48,380 bases of DNA from NCBI GenBank assembly GCA_937959395.1, contig CALGLR010000058.1, positions 1 through 48,380 on the forward strand. The letters are read 5' to 3'. The stretch is from an uncultured Flavobacteriaceae bacterium (lineage in GTDB: Bacteria; Bacteroidota; Bacteroidia; Flavobacteriales; Flavobacteriaceae). Made by a program: the position numbers and the translations under genes. Shown one piece after another: positions 1 to 9,105 of this stretch. The notes beneath the pieces are model-generated. The model saw nothing but the letters and a program-made list of their open reading frames with translations, had not been told where the DNA came from and did not search any database. Each line of letters opens with the position of its first letter. Position 1 is the first letter of the stretch.

Positions 1-262
1 CATTGATTTCCTCGATAAAATAATGTATTTTTAGTATTCAAATCTGGGTGGTTTTTAAAAGTGAAATATTTGATCTTAGATACTTAAATATAACGCTTTA
101 CACTCAGATTTCTTTTGTTTCAATGAATTTTTCGGGTTAAGCGCTTTACCAATAACATCTACTAATGGAATAACTGGAACATGGGCGCCTGCATTAGATA
201 ATACAACCACCACAGAATATACCTTTACTCCAAACATAGGTCAGTGTGCTTCGGAATCTACA

Positions 263-1732
263 ATGACCATTACCGTGAACTCAATACCAACAGAACCTAC
301 TGGATTAGAATGTTGGGAAACAAATACTTGGGAGGTAACGTCTTGTTCTTGGATAACTTCTGGAACACAACCAACGGAACCTACTGGATTAGAATGTTGG
401 GAAATCAACACTTGGGAGGTAACGTCTTGCTCTTGGATGACTTCTGGAACGCAACCAACAGAGCCTACTGGATTAGAATGTTGGGAAACCAATACTTGGG
501 AGGTAGCTTCTTGTTCTTGGATTACTTCAGGAACACAACCAACAGAACCTACTGGATTAGAATGTTGGGAAATCAACACTTGGGAGGTAACTTCTTGTTC
601 TTGGATGACTTCTGGAACCCAACCAACAGAACCTACTGGATTAGAATGTTGGGAAACAAATACTTGGGAGGTAACTTCTTGTTCTTGGATAACTTCTGGA
701 ACACAACCAACAGAACCAACAGGATTAGAATGCTGGGAAATAAACACTTGGGATGTAACGTCTTGTTCTTGGATGACTTCTGGAACACAACCAACAGAAC
801 CTACTGGATTAGAATGTTGGGAAACCAATACTTGGGAAGCAACTTCTTGTTCTTGGATGACTTCTGGAACGCAACCAACAGAACCTACTGGATTAGAATG
901 CTGGGAAACCAATACTTGGGAGATAGCTTCTTGTTCTTGGATGACTTCTGGAACGCAACCAACGGAACCAACAGGATTAGAATGCTGGGAAATCAACACT
1001 TGGGAAGCAACTTCTTGTTCTTGGATGACTACAGGAACACAACCGCAACCTGTTGACGTATTACCAAATATAACAATTTGCGATACTTACACATTGCCAA
1101 TACTAACCACAGGAAACTACTTTACAGAAACTGGAGGAACTGGAACAGCTCTTAATGCTGGAGATAACATCACAACCACACAAACGCTATTTATTTATGC
1201 TGGAGATTCTATTTGCAATGATGAATCGTCTTTTACTGTAACAATAAATCCAACTATTGATTTCTCTTTAACAGAAATTAATCTAGATATAGATGATCAA
1301 AATTTAGTTGTTAATATGACTAATTTATCAATAGATTATGAATATTCAATTTATGGGTTTAATTATCAAACAAGTAATGAATTTACAAATTTACCGGAAG
1401 GCGTTTACACTTTATCTGTTAGAAGTATAAATGGTTGTTTAGAGAAAACTATTGAGTTTGAAATTAAAATAATACGTTTAGAAATCCCTAAGCATTTCTC
1501 TCCAAACAACGATGGTTATAATGATACTTGGCAAGTAATTGATACCGAAAACAGTATTAAAACAATACAGATTTTTGACAGATACGGGAAACAAATAATG
1601 CAGATTAGTCCAAACTCTCAAGGATGGAACGGTGCAATTAATGGACGAATAATGCCTACTAATGATTACTGGTATTTAATCATTCTACGATCAGAAAAAT
1701 CAATTCGAGGACATTTCACACTAAAACGCTAA
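263..1732 (+). CDS. T9SS-sorted, repeat-rich surface protein, 5'-truncated
   Basis: This is the C-terminal part of a large cell-surface or secreted protein. The last ~80 residues are a gliding motility-associated C-terminal domain (type B T9SS sorting signal): the core FSPNNDGYNDTW, then a W-N-G turn, MPTNDYWY and a final GHFTLKR. Before it come nine 28-residue tandem repeats and a linker of ~130 residues. The frame is open back to base 80 and reads a recognisable domain remnant (TSTNGITGTWAPALDN, then a YTFTP strand), but it has no start codon before the ATG used here and no signal peptide anywhere. A T9SS client must enter the periplasm by Sec, so the 5' end has probably been lost or frameshifted. 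The ATG is therefore only the first available in-frame start. The family assignment is secure; whether the gene is functional is doubtful. Confidence 0.75.
   Translation: MTITVNSIPTEPTGLECWETNTWEVTSCSWITSGTQPTEPTGLECWEINTWEVTSCSWMTSGTQPTEPTGLECWETNTWEVASCSWITSGTQPTEPTGLECWEINTWEVTSCSWMTSGTQPTEPTGLECWETNTWEVTSCSWITSGTQPTEPTGLECWEINTWDVTSCSWMTSGTQPTEPTGLECWETNTWEATSCSWMTSGTQPTEPTGLECWETNTWEIASCSWMTSGTQPTEPTGLECWEINTWEATSCSWMTTGTQPQPVDVLPNITICDTYTLPILTTGNYFTETGGTGTALNAGDNITTTQTLFIYAGDSICNDESSFTVTINPTIDFSLTEINLDIDDQNLVVNMTNLSIDYEYSIYGFNYQTSNEFTNLPEGVYTLSVRSINGCLEKTIEFEIKIIRLEIPKHFSPNNDGYNDTWQVIDTENSIKTIQIFDRYGKQIMQISPNSQGWNGAINGRIMPTNDYWYLIILRSEKSIRGHFTLKR
287..1042 (+). repeat. Nine 84-bp tandem repeats (coding)
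   Basis: There are nine consecutive 84-bp units, each encoding 28 residues of the pattern PTEPTGLECWE-x-NTW-x-x-x-SCSW-x-TSGTQ. Units largely alternate between ETNTW and EINTW versions, and between SWIT and SWMT, which suggests growth by duplication of two-unit blocks. Each unit has two Cys and three Trp residues, as in Cys/Trp-rich repeats of flavobacterial surface proteins. Because the unit length is divisible by three, two other frames (one on each strand) also stay open; they are by-products. Confidence 0.95.
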
Positions 1733-1742
1733 TTAATTGTGA

Positions 1743-2013
1743 ACAAAAACATTATCAGATCTAAGGAATACAAATTTACTTCCCCAGTCATGTGCTGGTA
1801 CTTACTGCCATTTTTTACTTCATGAAAATCAGGAAACATCAAGAACGATTGCAAATCAAATATTAGAAGTCTGTAACGTGCAAAAACCGGGTTGGATACG
1901 TTTTTCTATACTTCCTACAATGACAAATACTGATATTATATATATGTGAATCGCTTGTGCAATTATCAAGTAAAATAGAATTATGGTCTAAATACTATAA
2001 CTATGAAGCTTAA
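1743..2013 (+). pseudogene. Remnant of a class V aminotransferase (cysteine desulfurase-like)
   Basis: Only the C-terminal ~90 codons of a PLP-dependent class V aminotransferase remain. The first frame reads SCAGTYCHFLL and later VQKPGWIRFSILPTMTN, close to the family's CAGTYGHFLL and QKPGWVR..PTMTN. It ends at a TGA at 1947-1949. One frame over, the reading continues as CESLVQLSSKIELWSKYYNY, the expected family C-terminus. The break lies in a short TA run (near 1936-1945), where loss of one TA dinucleotide would explain the shift. There is no start and no N-terminal or PLP-lysine region, so this is a relic. The rest of the gap up to the next gene holds nothing recognised. Confidence 0.7.
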
Positions 2014-2075
2014 AAAAATGATTACATACGTAAAACAATAAAACCTACTGAAAAGGAATTAGTAGAAAAGTGGTC

Positions 2076-2669
2076 TTATACTAATTTTTGGTTTTCAGGT
2101 AAACCAAATAATAAAAATAAAATAGTTTTAATTTTATCACCAACGAGCTTTCGTAATGTATGATAGGCTATGGTATGCTGAGCTTCTACCGTTTTAATAG
2201 AAATATTCATATACTCTGAAATTTCAATATTAGTAAGTCCTTCTTTTTTACTTAACAAGAAGGCTTCCTTACACCTAGCTGGTAGTTTTTCAATAGCATT
2301 TTTAACTATACTAATTTTTCGCTCTAACAGTTCGCTATTAGTGTCATCAACTATAACATTAAGCATATCAATATAAGTTTGTTCTAACTTTGAAAGTGCT
2401 TTCTTTTTGTTGTATTCTGTTATAAACTCATGATATGTTGTTTTGTATAAAAAATTTTTAATAGAATGTAACTTACCCATACGCTCTTTGTATTTCCAAA
2501 CAGATAGAAATACATTCTGTACAATATCTTGTGCTTGTGCTTTATCTTTAGTTAAGCTCAATGCATATGTAAAAAGAGGTTTGTTATAAGTAGCTACCAG
2601 ATAAACATAAGCTTCTTCGTTTCCTTTTTTAAGGAGGTCTAAAAACGCTTTATTGTCTTTATTATACAT
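2076..2669 (-). CDS. FecI-like ECF RNA polymerase sigma factor
   Basis: This 197-residue protein has the two-domain layout of ECF sigma factors. Region 2 spans roughly residues 25-90 (AQDIVQNVFLSVWKYKER, the DNA-melting and core-binding segment). Region 4 spans roughly 125-175 with a helix-turn-helix (LTNIEISEYMNISIKTVEAQ). It should direct RNA polymerase to a small set of promoters, most likely those of the SusC/SusD operon next door. The gene is divergent from the FecR-like anti-sigma gene, with a 109-bp shared upstream region; in Bacteroidota the two are more often co-directional. The start is an ATG. The 3' end abuts the decayed aminotransferase. Confidence 0.9.
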   Translation of the reverse strand: MYNKDNKAFLDLLKKGNEEAYVYLVATYNKPLFTYALSLTKDKAQAQDIVQNVFLSVWKYKERMGKLHSIKNFLYKTTYHEFITEYNKKKALSKLEQTYIDMLNVIVDDTNSELLERKISIVKNAIEKLPARCKEAFLLSKKEGLTNIEISEYMNISIKTVEAQHTIAYHTLRKLVGDKIKTILFLLFGLPENQKLV

Positions 2670-2778
2670 TTATTAACTTAATTTGCCTGTAAATATGAAA
2701 AAAAATAAGAAAAAAAGCTAAAAAATTTAGGGGGAATCAAATTCGGCTGAGTTATTAAATATAGAACAACGTAAAACA

Positions 2779-3945
2779 ATGGCTTCTAAAATTGAAGAGA
2801 TAATAGTTAAATATTTAACAGAAAGCGCAACAGCTGAAGATTTAGACATTCTTTCCACATGGTTAGAAGACCCTAATAGCTTAGCCCTATTTAAAAACTA
2901 TGTAACCGTGCATTATGCAATAGATTACAACGTTAATGACTCTGAAACAGAAAAAAACGTTAAGAGATTGCTATCTCGCATAAGAAAAGAAAACACATTT
3001 AGCAGACGTAAAAGATATTACCTATACGTCGCAGCTATTTTCATTCCCTTGTTCTTTCTATTATACTTTTTAAAGGACACTGCATATTCTTCTACAAATC
3101 AGTTAGATATTGTAAATATTTCAAGTAGTTCTATAAATCCTGGGTCGCAAAAGGCAATTTTAACTTTAGAGGATGGAAATATTATAACATTAGGTGACAG
3201 CTCCACGAAAGCTTACAAAAACAAAAACTTTATGAGTAGAGGCAAAGAACTCGTGTATAAAAAAGATGTAAGCAATAAAAAAGGTAAGATAAATTATAAT
3301 TTTTTAGAAATACCTAGAGGTGGTGAATTCTTTGTAGAATTATCAGATGGAACCAAAGTATGGTTAAACTCAGAATCTCAACTTAAATATCCTGTTACTT
3401 TTACTAAAGGTTCTAAGCGTAAAGTAGAATTGGTGTATGGCGAAGCTTATTTTGATGTGTCTCCAAGTTCAAATCATAATGGTGCTAAATTTATAGTTAC
3501 TACTAAAAATCAAGACATTGAAGTGATTGGTACTGAATTTAATATAAAAGCCTATAACGATGAGAATATTATATATACAACCTTAGTTGAAGGTAATATT
3601 AATATTGAAGTCAATTCTAGTAAAGAAGTACTAAAGCCAAATCAGCAACTTGTTTTAAATAAAATCAACAACGATTTTATAATCACACAAGTAGATACCT
3701 ACTCTGAAACCGCTTGGAGAAAAGGGTTATTTAGTTTTAAAAACAAATCGTTAAAAGATATCATGAAAGTGATGTCTAGATGGTATGATGTTGATGTGGT
3801 TTTTGAGAATAAAACATTAGAACATATTGAATTTAAAGGTGTTATTAGCAAAAATCAAAATATAGAAGATATATTAACCCTAATTAAAAACACCAATTTT
3901 ATAAATGCCTATGACATAAAAAACAATACTATTTTACTGAAATAA
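2779..3945 (+). CDS. FecR-family anti-sigma factor, inner-membrane
   Basis: The order of parts is typical: a cytoplasmic N-terminus (residues 1-78) to hold the sigma factor, one membrane helix (about 80-98, YYLYVAAIFIPLFFLLYFL), a periplasmic FecR domain (about 174-280; IPRGGEFFVELSDGTKVWLN, YGEAYFDV, VIGTEFNIKAY) and a C-terminal DUF4974 domain (about 318-388) of the STN-like type. The known role of the family is to receive a signal from a TonB-dependent receptor carrying an STN domain and release the partner sigma factor. The receptor that follows 111 bp downstream has such an STN domain, so sigma, anti-sigma and receptor form one trans-envelope signalling set. Confidence 0.92.
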   Translation: MASKIEEIIVKYLTESATAEDLDILSTWLEDPNSLALFKNYVTVHYAIDYNVNDSETEKNVKRLLSRIRKENTFSRRKRYYLYVAAIFIPLFFLLYFLKDTAYSSTNQLDIVNISSSSINPGSQKAILTLEDGNIITLGDSSTKAYKNKNFMSRGKELVYKKDVSNKKGKINYNFLEIPRGGEFFVELSDGTKVWLNSESQLKYPVTFTKGSKRKVELVYGEAYFDVSPSSNHNGAKFIVTTKNQDIEVIGTEFNIKAYNDENIIYTTLVEGNINIEVNSSKEVLKPNQQLVLNKINNDFIITQVDTYSETAWRKGLFSFKNKSLKDIMKVMSRWYDVDVVFENKTLEHIEFKGVISKNQNIEDILTLIKNTNFINAYDIKNNTILLK

Positions 3946-4056
3946 TTAAAAATAAGGAGGAATAAGGCATAGACCGTGGAAAGTATAAAGCTTTATCCCC
4001 CTTTTTAAAGTCACCAGTTAATTAAAATGTTTAACTAGATAACAACTACCAAATTT

Positions 4057-7000
4057 ATGAAAATTAAATTAACTCTTGTTTTTTTCTTGTATAGAAAAAA
4101 GCTACTTCTAAACATTATGAGAACAGCCATTTTCTTATTGTACTTTAGCGTTTTTGGTGCAACACCTAATAACGTTTTTTCGCAAAATGCTAAAATCAAA
4201 ATCGATAAAAGCCAAACGGTATCTGTAGATCAAGTCTTTGACTTAATTATGAGTCAAACAGATTATACTTTTATTTATCAAGTAGATATGTTTGAAAACT
4301 TCCCTAAGGTAAAACTCAGAAAAGGTACCATTGATGCAAATAAACTACTAGGGAAAAGCCTTTCTAGTGGGCAGTTTAATGTTAGTGTAGCTAATAATAA
4401 CACTATAATAATTAAAGAAGTTAAAAAAGCACAACAGCAAAAAACCATAACTGGTATAGTAACTGATAAAAATGGAGTCCCACTTGCAGGTGTATTAATT
4501 GTTTATGGTGCAAATAATACTGAAGGTTTTTATAAAGAAGGTGTCGGTACTGATTTTGATGGTAAATACACGCTAATTTACACACCAAAAGACAATACTA
4601 CTCAACGTATTTCAGCTATTTATTTAGGTTATAAAACAACTACGGAATTTGTAGAAGGTAGATCAGTTATTAATTTTATTCTTGAAGAAGATATTAGTAA
4701 ACTTGATGAAGTTGTAGTTGTCGGATATGGTAGCATAGTAAGAAAAGATCTTACAGGTTCTATTGGTTCTATTAAAAATGAACAAGTCACTCAAGTGCAA
4801 TCTCAAACAGTAGATCAGGCTTTAGTTGGTCAATTATCTGGTGTGTTTGTTGAATCTAACGCAGGAGCTCCTGGAGCTGGCGCCTCGGTAAATATTAGAG
4901 GGTTAAGTCAAATTATAGGCGATAATCAGCCGCTCTATGTTGTTGATGGCGTTCCTATTGTAGTAAATCCAAATTTCGGGACTTTTGCTGGAGTAGGTAA
5001 TAGAGAAAATCCATTACTAGCAATAGATCCAAATAACATAGAACGTGTTGATGTTTTAAAAGATGCATCTTCTGCTGCTATATATGGTTCTCGTGCGGCT
5101 AACGGTGTTATTTTAATAACCACAAAAAAAGGAAAACGTAATCAAGCACCTCAGTTTAATTTTTCTACAAATGCAACGTTTCAAAACCCAACTCAGAAAG
5201 AAGATTATTTAAATGCAGAGCAATACAAAACATTTGCTACAGAGCAAGCTCCAATAATTTTAGATGGATTACCTCCACCAGTACAACCCCTTTTTACAGT
5301 ACCATTTGCCATAGTAGATGATCCAGACAACTTTTTTGGAGATGCAAATACAGATTGGCAGGATGAAGTTCTTAATAAAAATGCTTTATGGAATCAATAT
5401 AACTTTAGTGTTAATGGTGGTTCAAAAAAAACAAATTATTTTGCTTCGGCATCAATAAACCAACAAGAAGGGCTCCTCATAGGAAATAAATTTAAGAAGT
5501 ATAATTTAAGTGCTAATTTTGATTCTCAAATAAAAGATAATTTTAAAATTGGAGCATCTATAAACTATACATATGGTCAAAATAATCAATCTGGCATTTC
5601 ATCCTTAAATAACGGAAATTTCAGGCCAGATTTAGGTGTTTATGATGCTGATGGTAATCCTACAGAAGTACAATCTAATAACGGTTTTAGAGGGCGTACT
5701 TTTATAAACCCCGTTGAAAACTTAGCAAAAGTTAGAGATCGAGCTATTTCGCAAAATGTTTTAGCTTCAGTATACGGAGAGCTTAATTTAGTTAAAAACT
5801 TAAAACTAAGATCACAAATTAATATTGGTTTAAATAACGATAAAAGTTCAATATTTAATCCGTCATTTACTTCTACTGCACTAATAGAAGGTATAAGGAG
5901 AAATTTTGAAGGCGCATATAGAGCCAACCAAACTACAGATGGCTATACAACATCGTTTAGTAATACATTAAATTATAACGTAACACTTAAAGAAGACCAT
6001 CATTTAGATGTAGTTACGGGTTTATCATGGGATAGATTCTATTTAAATGGAGAAACTCAGAATTATTCTGGATTCCCAGATGATTTTGAACTTACAGACA
6101 TAAGTTCTGCAACTGATGTTTATGATTTTGGAAGCGCCACTTCTGAAACAGGTTTAAACTCTATTTTTGGAAGACTAAATTACAACTACAAAAACCGTTA
6201 TTTAGCTACATTTACTGCAAGAAGTGATACATCTGCTAAATTTGGCCCCAATAACAGAAGAGGTTTCTTTCCTTCAGTAGGACTTGGATGGAATATACAC
6301 AATGAATCTTTTTTCAATAACGAAAATTTTGTTAATCGGTTAAAACTAAGGGCGAGTTTAGGACGAACAGGTAATGATAATATACAAGCCTTTTCGTACC
6401 AAGCGTTCTATACCACTTTAGGCGTTGGTACATTTTATGACGGTATAAATGGTATTTCTGTTCAAAACTTACCAAATCCTGACATACAATGGGAATCAAC
6501 AGATCAATTAGATTTAGGTTTAGAATTTGGGCTGTTTAATGGACGTATAAATGGTGAGGCTGTTTATTTTGAAAAGAACACAAGTGACCTTATTTTGCTA
6601 ACACCTGTTCCGCATGAAACTGGATTTCAAGACTTCTTTGGTAACATTGCTGATGTATCCAACAAAGGTTGGGAATTTACAATAGGTGCAGATGTTATTA
6701 AAACAAAAAACTTTACATGGAATTCTAATTTTAATATTTCTTTTATTAAAAATAATGTTGATGCTTTAAAAGGCGGAACAAACGAAAACAATCCTTTTTT
6801 ACCAGCACTTAATGGTATTCAAGAAGGTGAACCCATTGGTTATATACTGGGCTATGACGTAGTAGGTATAGCCCAAACAGCAGATGAAATAGAAGCTTTA
6901 AATACAGCTGCCCCAAGTGGTAATTATTTTAGTGGTTTAATAACGTCTGGAGATTATATTTTTAGAGATATTGATGGTGATGGAGAAATTACAGATAATG

Positions 7001-7542
7001 ATCGCAAGAATTTAGGAGATATTAATCCAGATTATTTTGGTGGTTGGAATAATACTATAGCCTACAAAAACTTTGATTTATCATTTAATTTTCAATTTGT
7101 ACAAGGTAATAGTAGAAATTGGGCTATTCCAGGCAGATTTGCTACTAGAAGGATAGATCTAAGTTTTAATCAACCAATTCAAGTATTGGATACATGGAAT
7201 GAAAACAACACCTCTGCAACTTATGCAAGGTTAGGCTCTAATACGCATAGACCATCAGGAGGAGCTACTTCAAAAGATGTACAAGATGGTTCTTATACAA
7301 GACTAAGGTATCTTGGATTAGGCTATAATCTACCACTAAATGTGATAAATAATATGGGCTTTAATGAAGCTAGATTAACATTAAGTGGTAATAATTTGTT
7401 TACTATAACTAATTATCCTGGCCAAGATCCTGAGAATGTCACTGTATTTCCTGGAGGCTCTTCAATTGCCAGAAGAAGTGATGCAGGTTTTGCTTATCCG
7501 CAGGCAAGAACATTCACTTTTGGAGTTCAATTAAGTTTCTAA
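4057..7542 (+). CDS. SusC/RagA-family TonB-linked outer membrane receptor with STN domain
   Basis: This 1161-residue outer-membrane transporter imports a ligand by TonB-driven transport. Order: an N-terminal hydrophobic export segment (about 21-43, ending FSQN), an STN signalling domain (about 50-120), a CarboxypepD_reg-like domain (about 129-212; GIVTDKNGVPLAGV), the SusC signature VVVVGYG (219-225), a plug domain (SVNIRGLSQIIGDNQPLYVVDGVPI region) and a C-terminal beta-barrel ending FTFGVQLSF, with the terminal aromatic expected for outer-membrane insertion. The STN domain marks it as a receptor that signals to FecR. An internal ATG at codon 21 would give a more usual signal peptide and could be the true start. 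It is followed 9 bp later by its SusD partner. The ligand cannot be told from the sequence. Confidence 0.95.
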   Translation: MKIKLTLVFFLYRKKLLLNIMRTAIFLLYFSVFGATPNNVFSQNAKIKIDKSQTVSVDQVFDLIMSQTDYTFIYQVDMFENFPKVKLRKGTIDANKLLGKSLSSGQFNVSVANNNTIIIKEVKKAQQQKTITGIVTDKNGVPLAGVLIVYGANNTEGFYKEGVGTDFDGKYTLIYTPKDNTTQRISAIYLGYKTTTEFVEGRSVINFILEEDISKLDEVVVVGYGSIVRKDLTGSIGSIKNEQVTQVQSQTVDQALVGQLSGVFVESNAGAPGAGASVNIRGLSQIIGDNQPLYVVDGVPIVVNPNFGTFAGVGNRENPLLAIDPNNIERVDVLKDASSAAIYGSRAANGVILITTKKGKRNQAPQFNFSTNATFQNPTQKEDYLNAEQYKTFATEQAPIILDGLPPPVQPLFTVPFAIVDDPDNFFGDANTDWQDEVLNKNALWNQYNFSVNGGSKKTNYFASASINQQEGLLIGNKFKKYNLSANFDSQIKDNFKIGASINYTYGQNNQSGISSLNNGNFRPDLGVYDADGNPTEVQSNNGFRGRTFINPVENLAKVRDRAISQNVLASVYGELNLVKNLKLRSQINIGLNNDKSSIFNPSFTSTALIEGIRRNFEGAYRANQTTDGYTTSFSNTLNYNVTLKEDHHLDVVTGLSWDRFYLNGETQNYSGFPDDFELTDISSATDVYDFGSATSETGLNSIFGRLNYNYKNRYLATFTARSDTSAKFGPNNRRGFFPSVGLGWNIHNESFFNNENFVNRLKLRASLGRTGNDNIQAFSYQAFYTTLGVGTFYDGINGISVQNLPNPDIQWESTDQLDLGLEFGLFNGRINGEAVYFEKNTSDLILLTPVPHETGFQDFFGNIADVSNKGWEFTIGADVIKTKNFTWNSNFNISFIKNNVDALKGGTNENNPFLPALNGIQEGEPIGYILGYDVVGIAQTADEIEALNTAAPSGNYFSGLITSGDYIFRDIDGDGEITDNDRKNLGDINPDYFGGWNNTIAYKNFDLSFNFQFVQGNSRNWAIPGRFATRRIDLSFNQPIQVLDTWNENNTSATYARLGSNTHRPSGGATSKDVQDGSYTRLRYLGLGYNLPLNVINNMGFNEARLTLSGNNLFTITNYPGQDPENVTVFPGGSSIARRSDAGFAYPQARTFTFGVQLSF

Positions 7543-7551
7543 TCATTAAAA

Positions 7552-9039
7552 ATGAATCAAATGAAAACAATTAACAAAATATATACCCTAGTATTAATTT
7601 TAATAATTACATGTTTTAATTCATGTCAATTAACAGAAGAAATAGATGATTTTGAGCGCCCTTTTTCTTTAGGAGCTACAGAAATAACTAATGAATCTAC
7701 TGCAGAACTTGCATTAACTGGTGTTTACGCTGGTTTTGGAACTTTTATAGGCGCAGGAAACCCACAAATTTACATTATACCCTCATTATTAAGTGGTGTT
7801 GCACAACCTGGTTTTGGTAGAGATGCAGAAAGTGAAGCGATCTCGATTAATGTACCACTTGCAACAGGTACTCTTCATACAAGAGGTGGTTACACAAGAT
7901 TGTATAGTATTATTAATAATGCCAATTGGCTACTTAAAGGTATTGTAGATATACCTGAAACTACATTTTCTAGCCCTGATAGGAAAAATGAAATCATCGC
8001 AGAGGCTAAAGGAATGCGAGCTACAGCACACTTTTATGTATTACGCCTTTGGGGACAGTTTTATGATTTAAATTCTAATTTTGGAATAGTCGTAAAAACC
8101 GCTCCAGCAGTATCAAACGAAGCATTTCCTAGAAATAACGTAGCAGATAGTTATGCTATTATTATGGCAGATTTAGATGATGCCATTACCAATGCACCAG
8201 ATTTAAGAGCTAAATATTTTATCAATAAATCTTATGCAAAAGCTTTAAAAGCGAAAGTGTTATTATATCAAGGCAATTATTCTCAAGCAGCCGTATTGGC
8301 AAAAGAGGTGCTTGATACTTCTGGCGGTAATTTTCAATTGGCACCAACAGTTACTGAGATTTTTGATAATACCAATGATGCTCTTTTTAATTCGAGCGAA
8401 CTTCTTTTTGGTTCAAGAGGCATTACAAATGAAGAAGATTTAAGGTTAGGTAATTTTTGGGGTGGAGATTATGCAGAACTTACTGACAACTATCGTAATA
8501 TTTTTACAGGAAGCGTTGTAATTGGTGGTCAAACTATTAATTATGATGATAATAATCGATTTTTTGAAGACCTTTCTGGAGGTGCTGGTAAATTTGCTGA
8601 ATTTTTCCCTTTTGCTGGAGAGACTTTTGAAATGCTATACCACATGCGTATGGCAGAACTGTACTTAATTTATGCTGAGGCTGATGCTAGAGCAAATAAT
8701 GCGGTTACCACAGATGCATTAGATGCTTTAAATGCTGTAAGAACAAGAGCTGGAGCTACTACAACTGGTGCTGATGGTTTTGAAACATACCCAGCAAGTA
8801 TTACACTACCTCAGTTTTTAGAAGCTGTAAGGGTAGAAAAATGGGTTGAGTTAGGCACAGAAATGGGAGAAGAATGGTTTGATTTAATTCGTTATGATTC
8901 AGCTGATAGCTTTGGATCTGGTTTTCAAGTATCAGACGTTAAATCATCTGCGACTAATCCTGATAAATTTATTTTACCTATTCCGTCAGAATCTATTCAG
9001 TCTGGAGGTAATGCTGTAGAACAAAATCCTGGTTATTAA
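7552..9039 (+). CDS. SusD/RagB-family outer-membrane lipoprotein
   Basis: This is a 495-residue ligand-binding lipoprotein that caps the SusC barrel. The signal peptide ends at a lipobox, FNSC, with the lipidated Cys at residue 25. The C-terminal RagB/SusD region shows MRMAELYLIYAEADARANN, ALNAVRTRAG, RVEKWVELGTEMGEEWFDLIRY and the family ending in which PIP is followed by QNPGY. The gene begins 9 bp after susC and must share its transcript. No glycoside hydrolase or peptidase is nearby, so the substrate class is open. Confidence 0.95.
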   Translation: MNQMKTINKIYTLVLILIITCFNSCQLTEEIDDFERPFSLGATEITNESTAELALTGVYAGFGTFIGAGNPQIYIIPSLLSGVAQPGFGRDAESEAISINVPLATGTLHTRGGYTRLYSIINNANWLLKGIVDIPETTFSSPDRKNEIIAEAKGMRATAHFYVLRLWGQFYDLNSNFGIVVKTAPAVSNEAFPRNNVADSYAIIMADLDDAITNAPDLRAKYFINKSYAKALKAKVLLYQGNYSQAAVLAKEVLDTSGGNFQLAPTVTEIFDNTNDALFNSSELLFGSRGITNEEDLRLGNFWGGDYAELTDNYRNIFTGSVVIGGQTINYDDNNRFFEDLSGGAGKFAEFFPFAGETFEMLYHMRMAELYLIYAEADARANNAVTTDALDALNAVRTRAGATTTGADGFETYPASITLPQFLEAVRVEKWVELGTEMGEEWFDLIRYDSADSFGSGFQVSDVKSSATNPDKFILPIPSESIQSGGNAVEQNPGY

Positions 9040-9046
9040 TACTTAA

Positions 9047-9084
9047 ATATTCCTAACCTCATAAACGCATGAGGTTAGGAATAT
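9047..9084 (+). terminator. Perfect 16-bp hairpin between susD and tlpA genes
   Basis: A perfect inverted repeat (ATATTCCTAACCTCAT and its complement) with a 6-nt loop lies just after the susD stop. No run of T follows, so it is more likely an mRNA-stabilising or attenuating hairpin than a classical terminator. It would let susC/susD be expressed more strongly than the two thioredoxin genes downstream. Confidence 0.75.
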
Positions 9085-9105
9085 CCCTTAATAAATTCTT
9101 TTAAA

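Noticed and set aside
287-1042. CRISPR-like regular repeats
   Set aside because: The 84-bp units are contiguous, have no unique spacers and encode Cys/Trp-rich protein repeats; no cas genes are present.
241-1056. Long overlapping open frames on both strands in the tandem-repeat array
   Set aside because: They arise because the repeat unit is divisible by three. Only the frame that ends in the gliding-motility sorting domain has protein-like features beyond the repeats.
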